64,000 bases of DNA, taken from Pseudanabaena sp. ABRG5-3. GTDB lineage: Bacteria; Cyanobacteriota; Cyanobacteriia; Pseudanabaenales; Pseudanabaenaceae. The notes below the pieces were generated by a model. The model ran no database searches. It saw only the letters and a program-made list of their open reading frames with translations, and had not been told where the DNA came from. The DNA is taken from contig NZ_AP017560.1 in assembly GCF_003967015.1 (NCBI RefSeq), forward strand, positions 1,488,001 through 1,552,000, written 5' to 3'. Both the position numbers and the translations under genes were made by a program. Below are positions 36,770-45,037 of this stretch, one piece after another (within the stretch, counting starts at the first letter, position 1; the number at the start of each line of letters is the position of its first letter).

Positions 36770-36832
36770 AGCCAAAGCCTGTGGCGTAAGCCACAGGCTT
36801 TGGCTCTGGTTTTTAATTATGCCCAGCTACTT
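36768..36832. repeat. Half family-3 palindromic element, copy b, at ruvA 3' end
   Basis: A perfect 18-bp hairpin (AGAGCCAAAGCCTGTGGC, 36768-36785, with 36790-36807) continues into the normal family-3 right end GCCCAGCTACTT. The left terminal repeat is absent, because ruvA coding sequence stands in its place. The stop codon of ruvA overlaps the first bases of the stem. Confidence 0.8.
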
Positions 36833-36970
36833 ATGATTTAAAAGTTTCGCCTGACAATCCGCAAATAAAGAATTTAAAATTCCAAGAATATCGGCTAATT
36901 GGGTCTCTGAATAGGCGAGACTTTCATAACATTCTTGTTTGCGTAATTGATAAAATCGCCATGTGATTAC
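36827..36970 (-). pseudogene. Small open remnant between lepB and ruvA
   Basis: On the minus strand, an open frame without a start codon reads WRFYQLRKQECYESLAYSET, then QLADILGILNSLFADCQAKL. Its stop TAG comes from the AAGTAG end of the family-3 element. Its left edge overlaps the last bases of lepB. It looks like the tail of a lost gene; I do not recognise it. Confidence 0.3.
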
Positions 36971-37545
36971 TTACTCGTTGTAATTGCGCCTAAGCGATCA
37001 CCAAAAGGGAAGAATCTAATAGTTGCTTTACCGATGACATTCTCTTTTGGTAAAAATCCCCAAATATGTGAATCATTACTATGATTGCGATTGTCACCCA
37101 TCATCCAGTAATAACCTTTGGGAACGACCACTTCACGCATCGCATATTTCGGAGCTTCCGCAATATAGGACTCATCAAGGGGTTGATCATTGCGATAGAC
37201 CTTGCCATTTTTAACCGCAATGCGATCGCCTTCCACACCAATCAATCGCTTAATGTAAGCCTTGCTCGTATCACTGGTTGCAGGTGTAGCAGGTGGATAA
37301 AAAATTAAAATATCGCCGTATTGAGGTTCTTGCCAACGCTGCGAAATTTTGTCTACTAAAATGCGATCGCCCACTTGCAAGGTTGGCTCCATTGAGCCAG
37401 AGGGAATGAAGCGTGGCTCCACAATAAACGTGCGTAGGAAAATAGCGATCACAAGGGCAACAGCAAAAATCCGAATCGTTTCACCATGTTGTTGCCACCA
37501 AGGTTTGACGGTCACTTGCGAATCGAGCTTATTTTCTGTGGACAT
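36967..37545 (-). CDS. lepB: Signal peptidase I (first of two)
   Basis: This membrane-bound type I signal peptidase cuts Sec and Tat signal peptides outside the cytoplasm. The 192 residues include one N-terminal transmembrane helix (about 25-42), box B with catalytic Ser51 (IPSGSMEPTL), box D with Lys99 (YIKRLIGVEGDR), and box E (YWMMGDNRNHSNDSHIWG). A paralogue lies just upstream on the same strand (37608-38306), separated by a palindrome. Cyanobacteria often have two such enzymes, one linked to thylakoid or plasma-membrane function. Confidence 0.94.
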   Translation of the reverse strand: MSTENKLDSQVTVKPWWQQHGETIRIFAVALVIAIFLRTFIVEPRFIPSGSMEPTLQVGDRILVDKISQRWQEPQYGDILIFYPPATPATSDTSKAYIKRLIGVEGDRIAVKNGKVYRNDQPLDESYIAEAPKYAMREVVVPKGYYWMMGDNRNHSNDSHIWGFLPKENVIGKATIRFFPFGDRLGAITTSK

Positions 37546-37576
37546 GAATCAATATCTATAATATGTTTTGAGCTAA

Positions 37577-37611
37577 TTAAAATTATGGGCGCGAAGCGCC
37601 CATAATTTTAA
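37577..37611. repeat. Palindrome between the two lepB genes, containing a stop codon
   Basis: A perfect 16-bp stem TTAAAATTATGGGCGC surrounds GAA. The TAA of the upstream signal peptidase (37608-37610) is part of the right arm, so this hairpin sits exactly at its 3' end. Confidence 0.8.
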
Positions 37612-38306
37612 TATTTAGGAACGCTTAAGTTACCAGCACGACTATCAAAGGGCCAATAGCGGAACATCGCCCGTCCGACCAGATTTTCTTCTGGCATAAA
37701 TCCCCATGCGTGGGAATCCAAACTGTTGTTGCGGTTATCTCCCATTACCCAATATTTACCATTGGGAACTGTGAAAAAGGGATGATCCTTACCAGCTTGG
37801 ACATTATCGGGACGAAAGCAGTTGGGACATAGCGCATCGTCTTGGGTAGGCAAAGTATAGTTTGGTGGAGCAGCGATATATGGCTCATTTAAAGGAGCAT
37901 CATTAATAAATACCTTGCCATCATGGATGCTAATACGATCGCCAGGTAAACCAATCACGCGCTTGATATAGACCTTAGTAGCATCGGGAACTACAGGATT
38001 ATTGGGTGGGTTGAATACCACAATTTCACCCCGTTCGGGTTTGCGCCAACGAAAGGACAGTTTGTCAATAATTAGGCGATCGTCAATTAATAAGGTTGGC
38101 TCCATGGAGCTAGAGGGGATAAACCGTGGTTCTGCCACAAATATCCGTACCCCAACTGCTAAGAGAATTGCTACTGCCACAGTCGGCAAATTATCAGCCA
38201 AGATCGTTTTAAACGAACGTTCTTGAACAGGTGGAACTTGCTTGGGATCAGAAGGCGGAGTGACTGGAGACTTATCAGTGCGATCGCTAGAATTATCAGA
38301 TGACAT
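37608..38306 (-). CDS. lepB: Signal peptidase I (second of two)
   Basis: This 232-residue paralogue of the preceding enzyme keeps the catalytic dyad: Ser67 in IPSSSMEPTL and Lys115 in YIKRVIGLPGDR, with box E YWVMGDNRNNSLDSHAWG. It has a longer Pro/Ser/Asp-rich N-terminal tail (1-30). A roughly 25-residue insertion (ALCPNCFRPDNVQAG) before box E has two Cys in a CxxC, absent from the shorter paralogue; whether it binds metal or forms a disulfide is unknown. It lies downstream of the aspartokinase gene on the same strand. Confidence 0.94.
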   Translation of the reverse strand: MSSDNSSDRTDKSPVTPPSDPKQVPPVQERSFKTILADNLPTVAVAILLAVGVRIFVAEPRFIPSSSMEPTLLIDDRLIIDKLSFRWRKPERGEIVVFNPPNNPVVPDATKVYIKRVIGLPGDRISIHDGKVFINDAPLNEPYIAAPPNYTLPTQDDALCPNCFRPDNVQAGKDHPFFTVPNGKYWVMGDNRNNSLDSHAWGFMPEENLVGRAMFRYWPFDSRAGNLSVPKY

Positions 38307-38376
38307 AGAAATGCTCGCGGAATATGTACTTATCTTAAAGCGTCTTTAGTTAAGTGTGGAGCAAAGCGCCCACTTA

Positions 38377-40200
38377 CTACTTTTTCAAGACACTAGGAAC
38401 TTCTATCGCGCGATCACCCGATAGATTGAATTCTTGATGAATAAGTTTAAGCGCCTGTTCTGCTTGGTTATCGCGCACCACACAGCTAACCTTGATTTCC
38501 GATGTGGCGATCATCTCAATATTAATACCCGCATCAGCTAAGGCCCCAAACATACGGGCGGCAATACCAGATTGATTGATCATTCCTGATCCCACAATGC
38601 TGACTTTACTAATATCGTCATCACAGCATACTTCGCCATAACCTAGATCGGTCGCAACCTGCTTCAGTGCTGTTTCCGCTTTAGCCAGATCTGTAATTGC
38701 TACCGTAAAAGCAATCTCATTGACATCGCGATCGGACTGAGACTGCACGATCATGTCTAAGCTAATATTTTGCTCAGCTAATTGCTCCAGAATTTTGGCT
38801 GCCATCCCCGGACGATCGGGTACTTTTTGGACAGCGATTCTGGCGCGATTGCGATCGAGGGCAACACCTCGCACTGGTGGAGTATTGGCATTACCGATGT
38901 TTTTTTCTTGGGTTTTGGTCTGTACTGGCACATCAAAGGCTTTTTGGAGAGCAGTGATCGCCGCTTCGCCATCGGTTGCCGCAATCACACAGCTAATTTT
39001 AATTTCCGAGGTAGAGATCATCTGAATATTGATCCCCGCTTCGGCAAGGGCTAAGAACATCTTCGCCGCTACCCCCGGACGACCGATCATACCCACACCA
39101 ATTATGCTAATTTTGGCAACATTGGAGTCAACAGTAACAGAGCTTGCGCCAATCTCTAGACTACGGGTGACTAATTCTGCTAGCTGCAACTGGTCTTGGG
39201 GGATCGTAAAGGCAATGTCATTTACGCCTTCTGTCTCTTGAACCGCTTGGATAATCAAGTCCACATTTACGCCTTGCTCGGCAAGGGGCTTAAACAATTG
39301 TGAAGCGATCCCCGGACGATCGGGAATTTGTAGTAGGGCAATTTTGACTTGATCGTAGTCAATGGAAACATTTTCCACGAAACGATTGACTTCTAAGGTT
39401 TTGAGATTGCCAGTGCCTATACGGGGTGAAGTGATGACAGTACCAGCGTCATCAAGCCAACTTGATCGCACACACATTTTTACACCGAAATTTCGCGCAA
39501 TTTCCACCGATCGCGGATGCAAGACCTTAGCACCTAAGCTAGCTAGCTCTAGCATTTCATCGCAAGTAATCTCATCGAGCATCTGCGCCTTGGGCACAAT
39601 ACGGGGATCAGTGGTGAGAATTCCAGGGACATCGGTATAAATTTCGCAAACATCCGCCTCAATCGCCGCCGCGATCGCCACAGCCGAAGTGTCCGAGCCA
39701 CCACGCCCTAGGGTCGTAATTTCTGTGCTTGGTAAACCCGTTGCTCCATCAATGGCAACACCTTGGAAACCTGCAACGATGACCACTTTACCTAGTGCTA
39801 AGGCTGCTTTAATTTGCTCTGGCTCTACATATAAAATTCTGGCGCGAGTATGATTTGGCTCCGTAACGACACGCACCTGTGAACCATTCATCGCGATCGC
39901 AGGTTGTCCCACTGCCTGTAACGCCATACTTAGCAAGGCGATCGTCACCTGTTCTCCCGTAGCCAAAAGCAGATCAGTCTCACGCTCTTTCGCGGCAATT
40001 TCTTCAAGGGTCTGGTCATAGGTTGTGGATACGGATTCCGCAAGGGCAACTAAACCATCGGTGGTTTTGCCCATTGCGGAAACAACAACGACGACTTGAT
40101 TACCAGCATCAACTGTCCGCTTAATGCGATCGCGTACTGCTTTAATGCGATCGGCATCGGCTACGGAGGAGCCACCATATTTCTGAACTATTAGCGCCAT
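38377..40200 (-). CDS. lysC: Aspartate kinase with four ACT domains
   Basis: This enzyme phosphorylates aspartate, the first step towards lysine, threonine and methionine. The 607 residues have an N-terminal amino-acid-kinase domain (KYGGSSVADADRIKAV, VVVVSAMGKTTDGL, TTLGRGGSDTSAVAIAAAI) and two tandem pairs of ACT domains. The duplicated repeat is seen as ISIIGVGMIGRPGVAAKMF and VSIVGSGMINQSGIAARMF. The four-ACT form is the usual cyanobacterial one, where ACT domains bind Lys and Thr for feedback control. Length and domain count are complete. Confidence 0.96.
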   Translation of the reverse strand: MALIVQKYGGSSVADADRIKAVRDRIKRTVDAGNQVVVVVSAMGKTTDGLVALAESVSTTYDQTLEEIAAKERETDLLLATGEQVTIALLSMALQAVGQPAIAMNGSQVRVVTEPNHTRARILYVEPEQIKAALALGKVVIVAGFQGVAIDGATGLPSTEITTLGRGGSDTSAVAIAAAIEADVCEIYTDVPGILTTDPRIVPKAQMLDEITCDEMLELASLGAKVLHPRSVEIARNFGVKMCVRSSWLDDAGTVITSPRIGTGNLKTLEVNRFVENVSIDYDQVKIALLQIPDRPGIASQLFKPLAEQGVNVDLIIQAVQETEGVNDIAFTIPQDQLQLAELVTRSLEIGASSVTVDSNVAKISIIGVGMIGRPGVAAKMFLALAEAGINIQMISTSEIKISCVIAATDGEAAITALQKAFDVPVQTKTQEKNIGNANTPPVRGVALDRNRARIAVQKVPDRPGMAAKILEQLAEQNISLDMIVQSQSDRDVNEIAFTVAITDLAKAETALKQVATDLGYGEVCCDDDISKVSIVGSGMINQSGIAARMFGALADAGINIEMIATSEIKVSCVVRDNQAEQALKLIHQEFNLSGDRAIEVPSVLKK

Positions 40201-40365
40201 TCGTGGGGAAATTTTGTAAACCTGAGAGAATTTCTGAAGATGTTCTGCTCAATAACCTAATTCCAGTCAACTCACTCAAGTTAACTAATTCAAGTCAAAG
40301 CATTACAGCTTATCTATCATACATTTCATCTAGACGATCGCCATACAAGGCTTTGCTCTATCATC

Positions 40366-40400
40366 AAGAGAGTGGGGGCGCTTAGCGCCCCCACTCTCTT
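40366..40400. repeat. Perfect palindrome upstream of gpmI
   Basis: A 16-bp stem AAGAGAGTGGGGGCGC surrounds TTA. It lies between the divergent lysC and gpmI genes, so it is not at a gene 3' end, unlike most palindromes here. Confidence 0.75.
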
Positions 40401-40570
40401 CTAGGTTTTATTTGGCTACTGCCATATATCTTCGGTATTGTTAAAAGTTTTCTGTGATACATTGCGATCGCGCTAATTGCCAAGTATTGTTAAGATAATC
40501 CGTAAATTTGCTCTAATGGTATTATTGCCAAGTAAGGAGTGAACGTGTACTTAACAAGGAACTGTCTTTT

Positions 40571-42175
40571 ATGCAAACGGGGTCTGTTTCTCCACTGGTT
40601 CTGATCATTTTGGACGGCTGGGGATATAGAGAAGAAACCGAGGGCAATGCGATCGCCGCAGCAAATACTCCCGTCATAGATAGTCTGTGGAGTACTTACC
40701 CCAAAACTCTCCTCCAAGCCTCTGGCAAGGATGTCGGCTTACCCAAAGGACAAATGGGCAACTCAGAAGTTGGTCATTTGAATATTGGCGCAGGTCGAGT
40801 CGTCCCCCAAGAATTAGTTAGAATTTCTGATGCTGTAGATGACGGCTCGTTGTTGTCAAATCCTGCACTAGTTGGAGTTTGTGACAAGGTCAAAGCTAAT
40901 AATAGCAAATTGCACTTGATTGGGCTTTGCTCCGATGGAGGTGTGCATTCCCACATCGATCATTTACTAGGATTGATCGATTTAGCGAAGGTACAGGGTG
41001 TTCAAGATGTCTGTATCCACGCCATCACCGACGGTCGCGATACCTTGCCACAATCTGGCATTAACTTTATTAAACTATTGCAAGCACATCTTAATAAGAT
41101 TGGCACTGGGCGCATCGTCACAATCAGTGGTCGCTACTACGTTATGGATCGCGATAAACGCTGGGATCGTGTCCAAAAAGCCTATGAAGTGCTAACCAAT
41201 GACCAAATCACGACAGAATTAACGTCGGCGGCTGAGGTATTGGAAGCAGCTTATAAGGAAAAAATCACTGACGAATTTTTACCCCCAATAAGGATTGCCC
41301 ATGGAGCGATCACCGCAGGTGATGGTGTAATTTGCTTTAATTTCCGTCCCGATCGCTCCCGTGAAATTACCCAAGCTCTCATTGCCGAAAAATTTACAGG
41401 ATTTGAACGCGATCGCATTGAGTCGTTAGCCTTTGCCACATTTACTCAATACGACAGTTCACTTCCAGTACCTGTCGCCTTTTTGCCTCAAAACTTGACT
41501 AATCTGCTCGGGCCAGTTGTCGCCAGTCATGGACTGAAACAACTACGCCTAGCCGAAACTGAAAAGTATGCCCATGTCACCTATTTCTTTGATGGTGGTA
41601 TGGAAGAAGCTAGTGAAGGTGACGATCGCATATTGGTGAATAGTCCAAGGGTATCAACCTATGACCAAGAGCCAGCAATGTCAGCAACTGAAGTAACCAG
41701 AATTGCTTCAGAGGCGATCGCCAAGCGGATCTATTCGCTGATCGTAATTAACTATGCTAATCCTGACATGGTGGGACATACTGGTAACTTTGAAGCTACT
41801 GTCAAGGCTCTGGAACATGTAGATCGATGTTTGGGCAACCTCCTATCTAGTATCGCGAATGCGGGTGGCACGGCTCTGATTACCGCCGATCATGGTAATG
41901 CAGAATATATGTGGGATGACGATGGTAATCCTTGGACAGCACATTCCAGTAACCCCGTACCATTTATTTTGGTAGAGGGTGAGGGGCGCAAGATCCATGG
42001 TCATGGTGCAGATGTTAAGTTAAAGCCCACAGGTGGTCGTCTCGCAGACATTGCCCCCACAATTTTAGAAATTCTGCAAATTCCCCAGCCCGCAGAAATG
42101 ACAGGTGTTTCTCTGTTGGAACCAGCCAACTATGAAGTCAAAAAACTCAAAACACCAGTAAAAATTGGTAAATAA
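40571..42175 (+). CDS. gpmI: 2,3-bisphosphoglycerate-independent phosphoglycerate mutase
   Basis: GpmI interconverts 3- and 2-phosphoglycerate in central carbon metabolism and uses two Mn2+ ions. The 534 residues have the alkaline-phosphatase fold: LIILDGWGYRE, the phosphoserine loop MGNSEVGHLNIGAGR, NFRPDRSREITQAL, INYANPDMVGHTGNFEAT, and the metal ligands in TADHGNAEYMWDD and TAHSSNPVPF. Length is normal. It stands alone. Its TAA stop codon is the first three bases of a family-4 palindromic element. Confidence 0.96.
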   Translation: MQTGSVSPLVLIILDGWGYREETEGNAIAAANTPVIDSLWSTYPKTLLQASGKDVGLPKGQMGNSEVGHLNIGAGRVVPQELVRISDAVDDGSLLSNPALVGVCDKVKANNSKLHLIGLCSDGGVHSHIDHLLGLIDLAKVQGVQDVCIHAITDGRDTLPQSGINFIKLLQAHLNKIGTGRIVTISGRYYVMDRDKRWDRVQKAYEVLTNDQITTELTSAAEVLEAAYKEKITDEFLPPIRIAHGAITAGDGVICFNFRPDRSREITQALIAEKFTGFERDRIESLAFATFTQYDSSLPVPVAFLPQNLTNLLGPVVASHGLKQLRLAETEKYAHVTYFFDGGMEEASEGDDRILVNSPRVSTYDQEPAMSATEVTRIASEAIAKRIYSLIVINYANPDMVGHTGNFEATVKALEHVDRCLGNLLSSIANAGGTALITADHGNAEYMWDDDGNPWTAHSSNPVPFILVEGEGRKIHGHGADVKLKPTGGRLADIAPTILEILQIPQPAEMTGVSLLEPANYEVKKLKTPVKIGK

Positions 42176-42313
42176 CGTCAGTTCTAGTTAATCTGGCAAA
42201 TTTTAACAGCCCAAAAGTAAAAGCCTTGCTTAGCAAGGCTTTTACTTTTGGGCTTTGAGAAAGGGTTTACCCTCTCTCAAAGCCCGTTTCAAATTATCCC
42301 GAACTCGCGTTAA
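42173..42313. repeat. MITE-like palindromic element, family 4, copy b
   Basis: It is 141 bp, ends TAACGTCAGTTCTAGTTAA and (inverted) TTAACGCGAGTTCGGGATAA. A 21-bp hairpin (42209-42229 with 42233-42253) shares GGGC with a second stem (GGGCTTTGAGA, 42250-42260, with 42275-42285). In copy a at 9517 the corresponding pairs at both stems are different but still complementary. The element begins with the stop codon of gpmI. Confidence 0.85.
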
Positions 42314-42326
42314 ATAGTCATAAACG

Positions 42327-42359
42327 ACAATAAAGTGGCACGCAGTGCCACTTTATTGT
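42327..42359. repeat. Perfect palindrome after the family-4 element
   Basis: A 15-bp stem ACAATAAAGTGGCAC surrounds GCA, 14 bp beyond the family-4 element. With T-rich right flank it may add a second terminator for gpmI. Confidence 0.7.
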
Positions 42360-42476
42360 TTAGAAGACGAAATCTTCAATACATCAATTTGAATTTTTTG
42401 GATGCAGAATATGATGAGGCGATAAGCTTTGCTTGTCGTCTTATTTGTTTTTAAGAGATTTTGAGAGATTACATTA

Positions 42477-43307
42477 ATGTCAAGACTTACAAGGCGCGAG
42501 TTTATCGCCGTTAGTAGCCTAACTGCTGGATTTGCGATCGCTGTTCAGCCAATCTCCGCGAAAGTAATTACCACTAGCAGTAAGGGGCTAATGGCAGGAG
42601 AAGTAAAAATTCCTGTCATTGATGGCACAATTCCCGCCTATCGAGCACAACCCGCCAGAGGCAAAAATTTTCCCGTAATTTTAGTAATCCAAGAAATTTT
42701 TGGTGTTCATGCCCATATTCAAGATGTATGTCGTCGTCTAGCCAAATTAGGATATTTAGCGATCGCTCCCGAATTGTTTTATCGCCAAGGTGACGTATCA
42801 AAACTAGCTGATATTGCTCAAATTAGACCGATTGTGAGCAAGGTTCCTGATGCTCAGGTATTTGCCGACCTTGACGCAACCGTAGAATGGGCAGCCAAAT
42901 CGGCACAGGGTGATATTCAAAAATTGGGGATTACAGGATTCTGCTGGGGCGGCAGGATTACATGGCTCTATGCAAACCATAATCCTAAAGTCAAGGCTGG
43001 TGTCGCTTGGTATGGCAGACTCGTTGGTGAATCGACAGAACTCACACCGAATCATCCCATTGATATCGCCAAATATTTACAAGTGCCTATTTTAGGACTT
43101 TACGGTGGCAAGGATACAGGTATTCCCCTAGAGACCGTTGAACAAATGCGCGAACAACTTAAGGGTTGCAGTGTTAATTCCGAGATCGTCGTTTATCCTG
43201 AAGCTCCCCATGCTTTTAATGCCGACTATCGCCCCTCCTATCGCCAAAAAGAGGCCGAAGATGGCTGGAAACGACTGAAAGCTTGGTTTAAGAAAAACGG
43301 AGTTTAA
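42477..43307 (+). CDS. Dienelactone hydrolase family protein with Tat signal
   Basis: This 276-residue alpha/beta-hydrolase is of the dienelactone hydrolase family. The N-terminus [20 protein letters not shown] is a twin-arginine signal (RRxF), so the folded protein is probably exported to the periplasm or thylakoid lumen. Catalytic residues are visible: nucleophile Cys in GFCWGGR, Asp in [12 protein letters not shown], and His in [12 protein letters not shown]. An oxyanion-type [12 protein letters not shown] precedes them. The natural substrate is unknown; many family members hydrolyse lactones or esters of small aromatic acids. Confidence 0.9.
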   Translation: MSRLTRREFIAVSSLTAGFAIAVQPISAKVITTSSKGLMAGEVKIPVIDGTIPAYRAQPARGKNFPVILVIQEIFGVHAHIQDVCRRLAKLGYLAIAPELFYRQGDVSKLADIAQIRPIVSKVPDAQVFADLDATVEWAAKSAQGDIQKLGITGFCWGGRITWLYANHNPKVKAGVAWYGRLVGESTELTPNHPIDIAKYLQVPILGLYGGKDTGIPLETVEQMREQLKGCSVNSEIVVYPEAPHAFNADYRPSYRQKEAEDGWKRLKAWFKKNGV

Positions 43308-43317
43308 ATGCGCGTAA

Positions 43318-43436
43318 ATGGTTGGCTACGCCAACCATCTCTAAAAGTCTAGAGGCAAAGCTTTTGCTTCTGGACTTTATCAAACTTGTAAGCTTAACCA
43401 GATTTGTAAAAAAAGAGCGCATAGCGCTCTTTTTTT
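43318..43436. terminator. Run of hairpins after dienelactone hydrolase
   Basis: Three hairpins follow one another: ATGGTTGGC around TAC (43318-43338), an imperfect AAAGTCTAGAGGCAAAGC stem (about 43343-43378), and AAAAAAAGAGCGC around ATA with a T-run (43408-43436). The last is a strong Rho-independent terminator. Confidence 0.75.
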
Positions 43437-43515
43437 ATGCAAGCTAGCTGTAATTATGAGAAAGCCTTATTATGTAAAGGAATATAAAGTATTGTAAACA
43501 AATCGTAATTTTAAA

Positions 43516-44232
43516 ATGCAAAACAAAGTTGTTGTCGTTGTCGGTGCAACAGGTGGGATTGGTTCAGCACTTGTACCGAAATTAGCAGAAGCAGGTGCAA
43601 AATTAGTTCTTGTCGCGAGAGATCGCGATAAGTTAGAGGAACTCGTTAACAATCTCGAAGATGATTACGATGCTGAGGCGATCGCTATTCCTACAGATAT
43701 TACAAAATATGCTCAAGTTGAAGGAATGGTACAACAGGCGATCGCGCAGTTTGGACAGATTGATGTCTTAGTTAATGCCGCAGGTGCAGGTATTCTCAAA
43801 CAATTCAATCGCATTGAGCCACAGGAACTTGATTACCTACTCGATCTCAATCTCAAAGGGAATTTTTATACGAGTCAGTTAGTTGCCAATGCGATGAAGG
43901 ATCGCAAGATTGGACATATCTGTAATGTGATTGGCATCTTGGGTAAGCATCCAATGGCAATGGCAGCCGCCTATTGTGCTTCTAAATTTGGAGCCGTTGG
44001 CTTTAGTAAATGTATGGCTGATGAGTTACGTCGCTTTGGAATTAAGGTAACTCTGTTTTATTTTGGGGGAATTGATTCACCATTCTGGGATAATGTCAGT
44101 CTCAAAGTCGATCGCAGCAAAATGCTGACTCCTGAAACTGCGGCAAATGCAATTATGTTTGCCATCTCGGTAGATCCTCAAGCCGTACCGATGGAAATCA
44201 ATATTCAACCTGAAAGTCATTTGTTTTTCTAA
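43516..44232 (+). CDS. Short-chain dehydrogenase/reductase
   Basis: This is a 238-residue classical SDR. It has the dinucleotide motif VVGATGGIGSALVPKLA (TGxxxGxG-like) and VNAAGAG. The catalytic set includes Ser or its equivalent before YCASK (AAAYCASKFGAVGFSKCMADEL), with Tyr and Lys clearly present. An Arg following the first strand (LVARDRDKLEEL) favours NADP(H). The substrate cannot be told; the fold resembles ketoreductases and sepiapterin-type enzymes. Confidence 0.9.
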   Translation: MQNKVVVVVGATGGIGSALVPKLAEAGAKLVLVARDRDKLEELVNNLEDDYDAEAIAIPTDITKYAQVEGMVQQAIAQFGQIDVLVNAAGAGILKQFNRIEPQELDYLLDLNLKGNFYTSQLVANAMKDRKIGHICNVIGILGKHPMAMAAAYCASKFGAVGFSKCMADELRRFGIKVTLFYFGGIDSPFWDNVSLKVDRSKMLTPETAANAIMFAISVDPQAVPMEINIQPESHLFF

Positions 44233-44339
44233 TCTCACGCTGGTGAAGTTTAGGCTTTACTAGAAATTGCTACTGGCTCTCCCTGTTTTAAAGGAGAGCC
44301 AAATTTGAAAGATATTTTTAATGAGAGAAGGGTCTCACA

Positions 44340-44801
44340 CTATTTTTTGAGAGAGTAAACAGTAGTAGTAGCTGCTAACCATATAACAATGATTTTGCCT
44401 AAAGTATCTTCTACTAGACGTTTCACATAGTAGTCATTTTCTTGCAATATCAATCTAGGGTTATCCCAGAGTCTAGGTTCAAATAGCATTGCCAAGATTA
44501 AACAAAATGAAGCGATCGCCCAACTCATAAAGATACTTTTCCAGCTTTGCGGATAAGTCCATAATGGTGGCTTACTCCAAAAGATTTTTAAGACTAATCG
44601 CCATATACCGATAAAAATCAAATAAATAACCAAACTTGCCGCAACAAAAAAAATTGCACTCCAAAACACAAAACTTTTGTCTTGAACCAGTGAGGTTACT
44701 AGAAATAGATTGAAGGCATACCAAATAGGTGCATACAGACATAAGAACGCTGGCACAAGTAATGCCAAAGCTGTGCAAAAACTATTTATCACTCGTCTCA
44801 T
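44340..44801 (-). CDS. Small membrane protein, function unknown
   Basis: This 153-residue protein has about four transmembrane helices (about 8-28, 45-67, 86-105 and 135-150; e.g. FWSAIFFVAASLVIYLIF and SWAIASFCLILAML). The first helix could be a signal anchor. It has no motifs I recognise. It is convergent with the SDR gene, and no operon partner is near. Confidence 0.65.
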   Translation of the reverse strand: MRRVINSFCTALALLVPAFLCLYAPIWYAFNLFLVTSLVQDKSFVFWSAIFFVAASLVIYLIFIGIWRLVLKIFWSKPPLWTYPQSWKSIFMSWAIASFCLILAMLFEPRLWDNPRLILQENDYYVKRLVEDTLGKIIVIWLAATTTVYSLKK

Positions 44802-45037
44802 TTTTCGTGTACTAGTTCTAGTAAAACTCAGTATTTAGTCATTTTTTACATAAATAGAGCTAAATTACAAGCTTTTAAGCCTTACCTGATAGTTTTTTAG
44901 TAGAGAGATTTCTCTCTCTGAATCGCTTTGTTTCAAATTGCTGAGAAGTATTTCTATCTCGCCTAAATCACATTTAATGATAGATAGCCACTTTTTCTGG
45001 GGAAACCAGTCCTATATCTTGGAGTTTGGAGAGAAAT

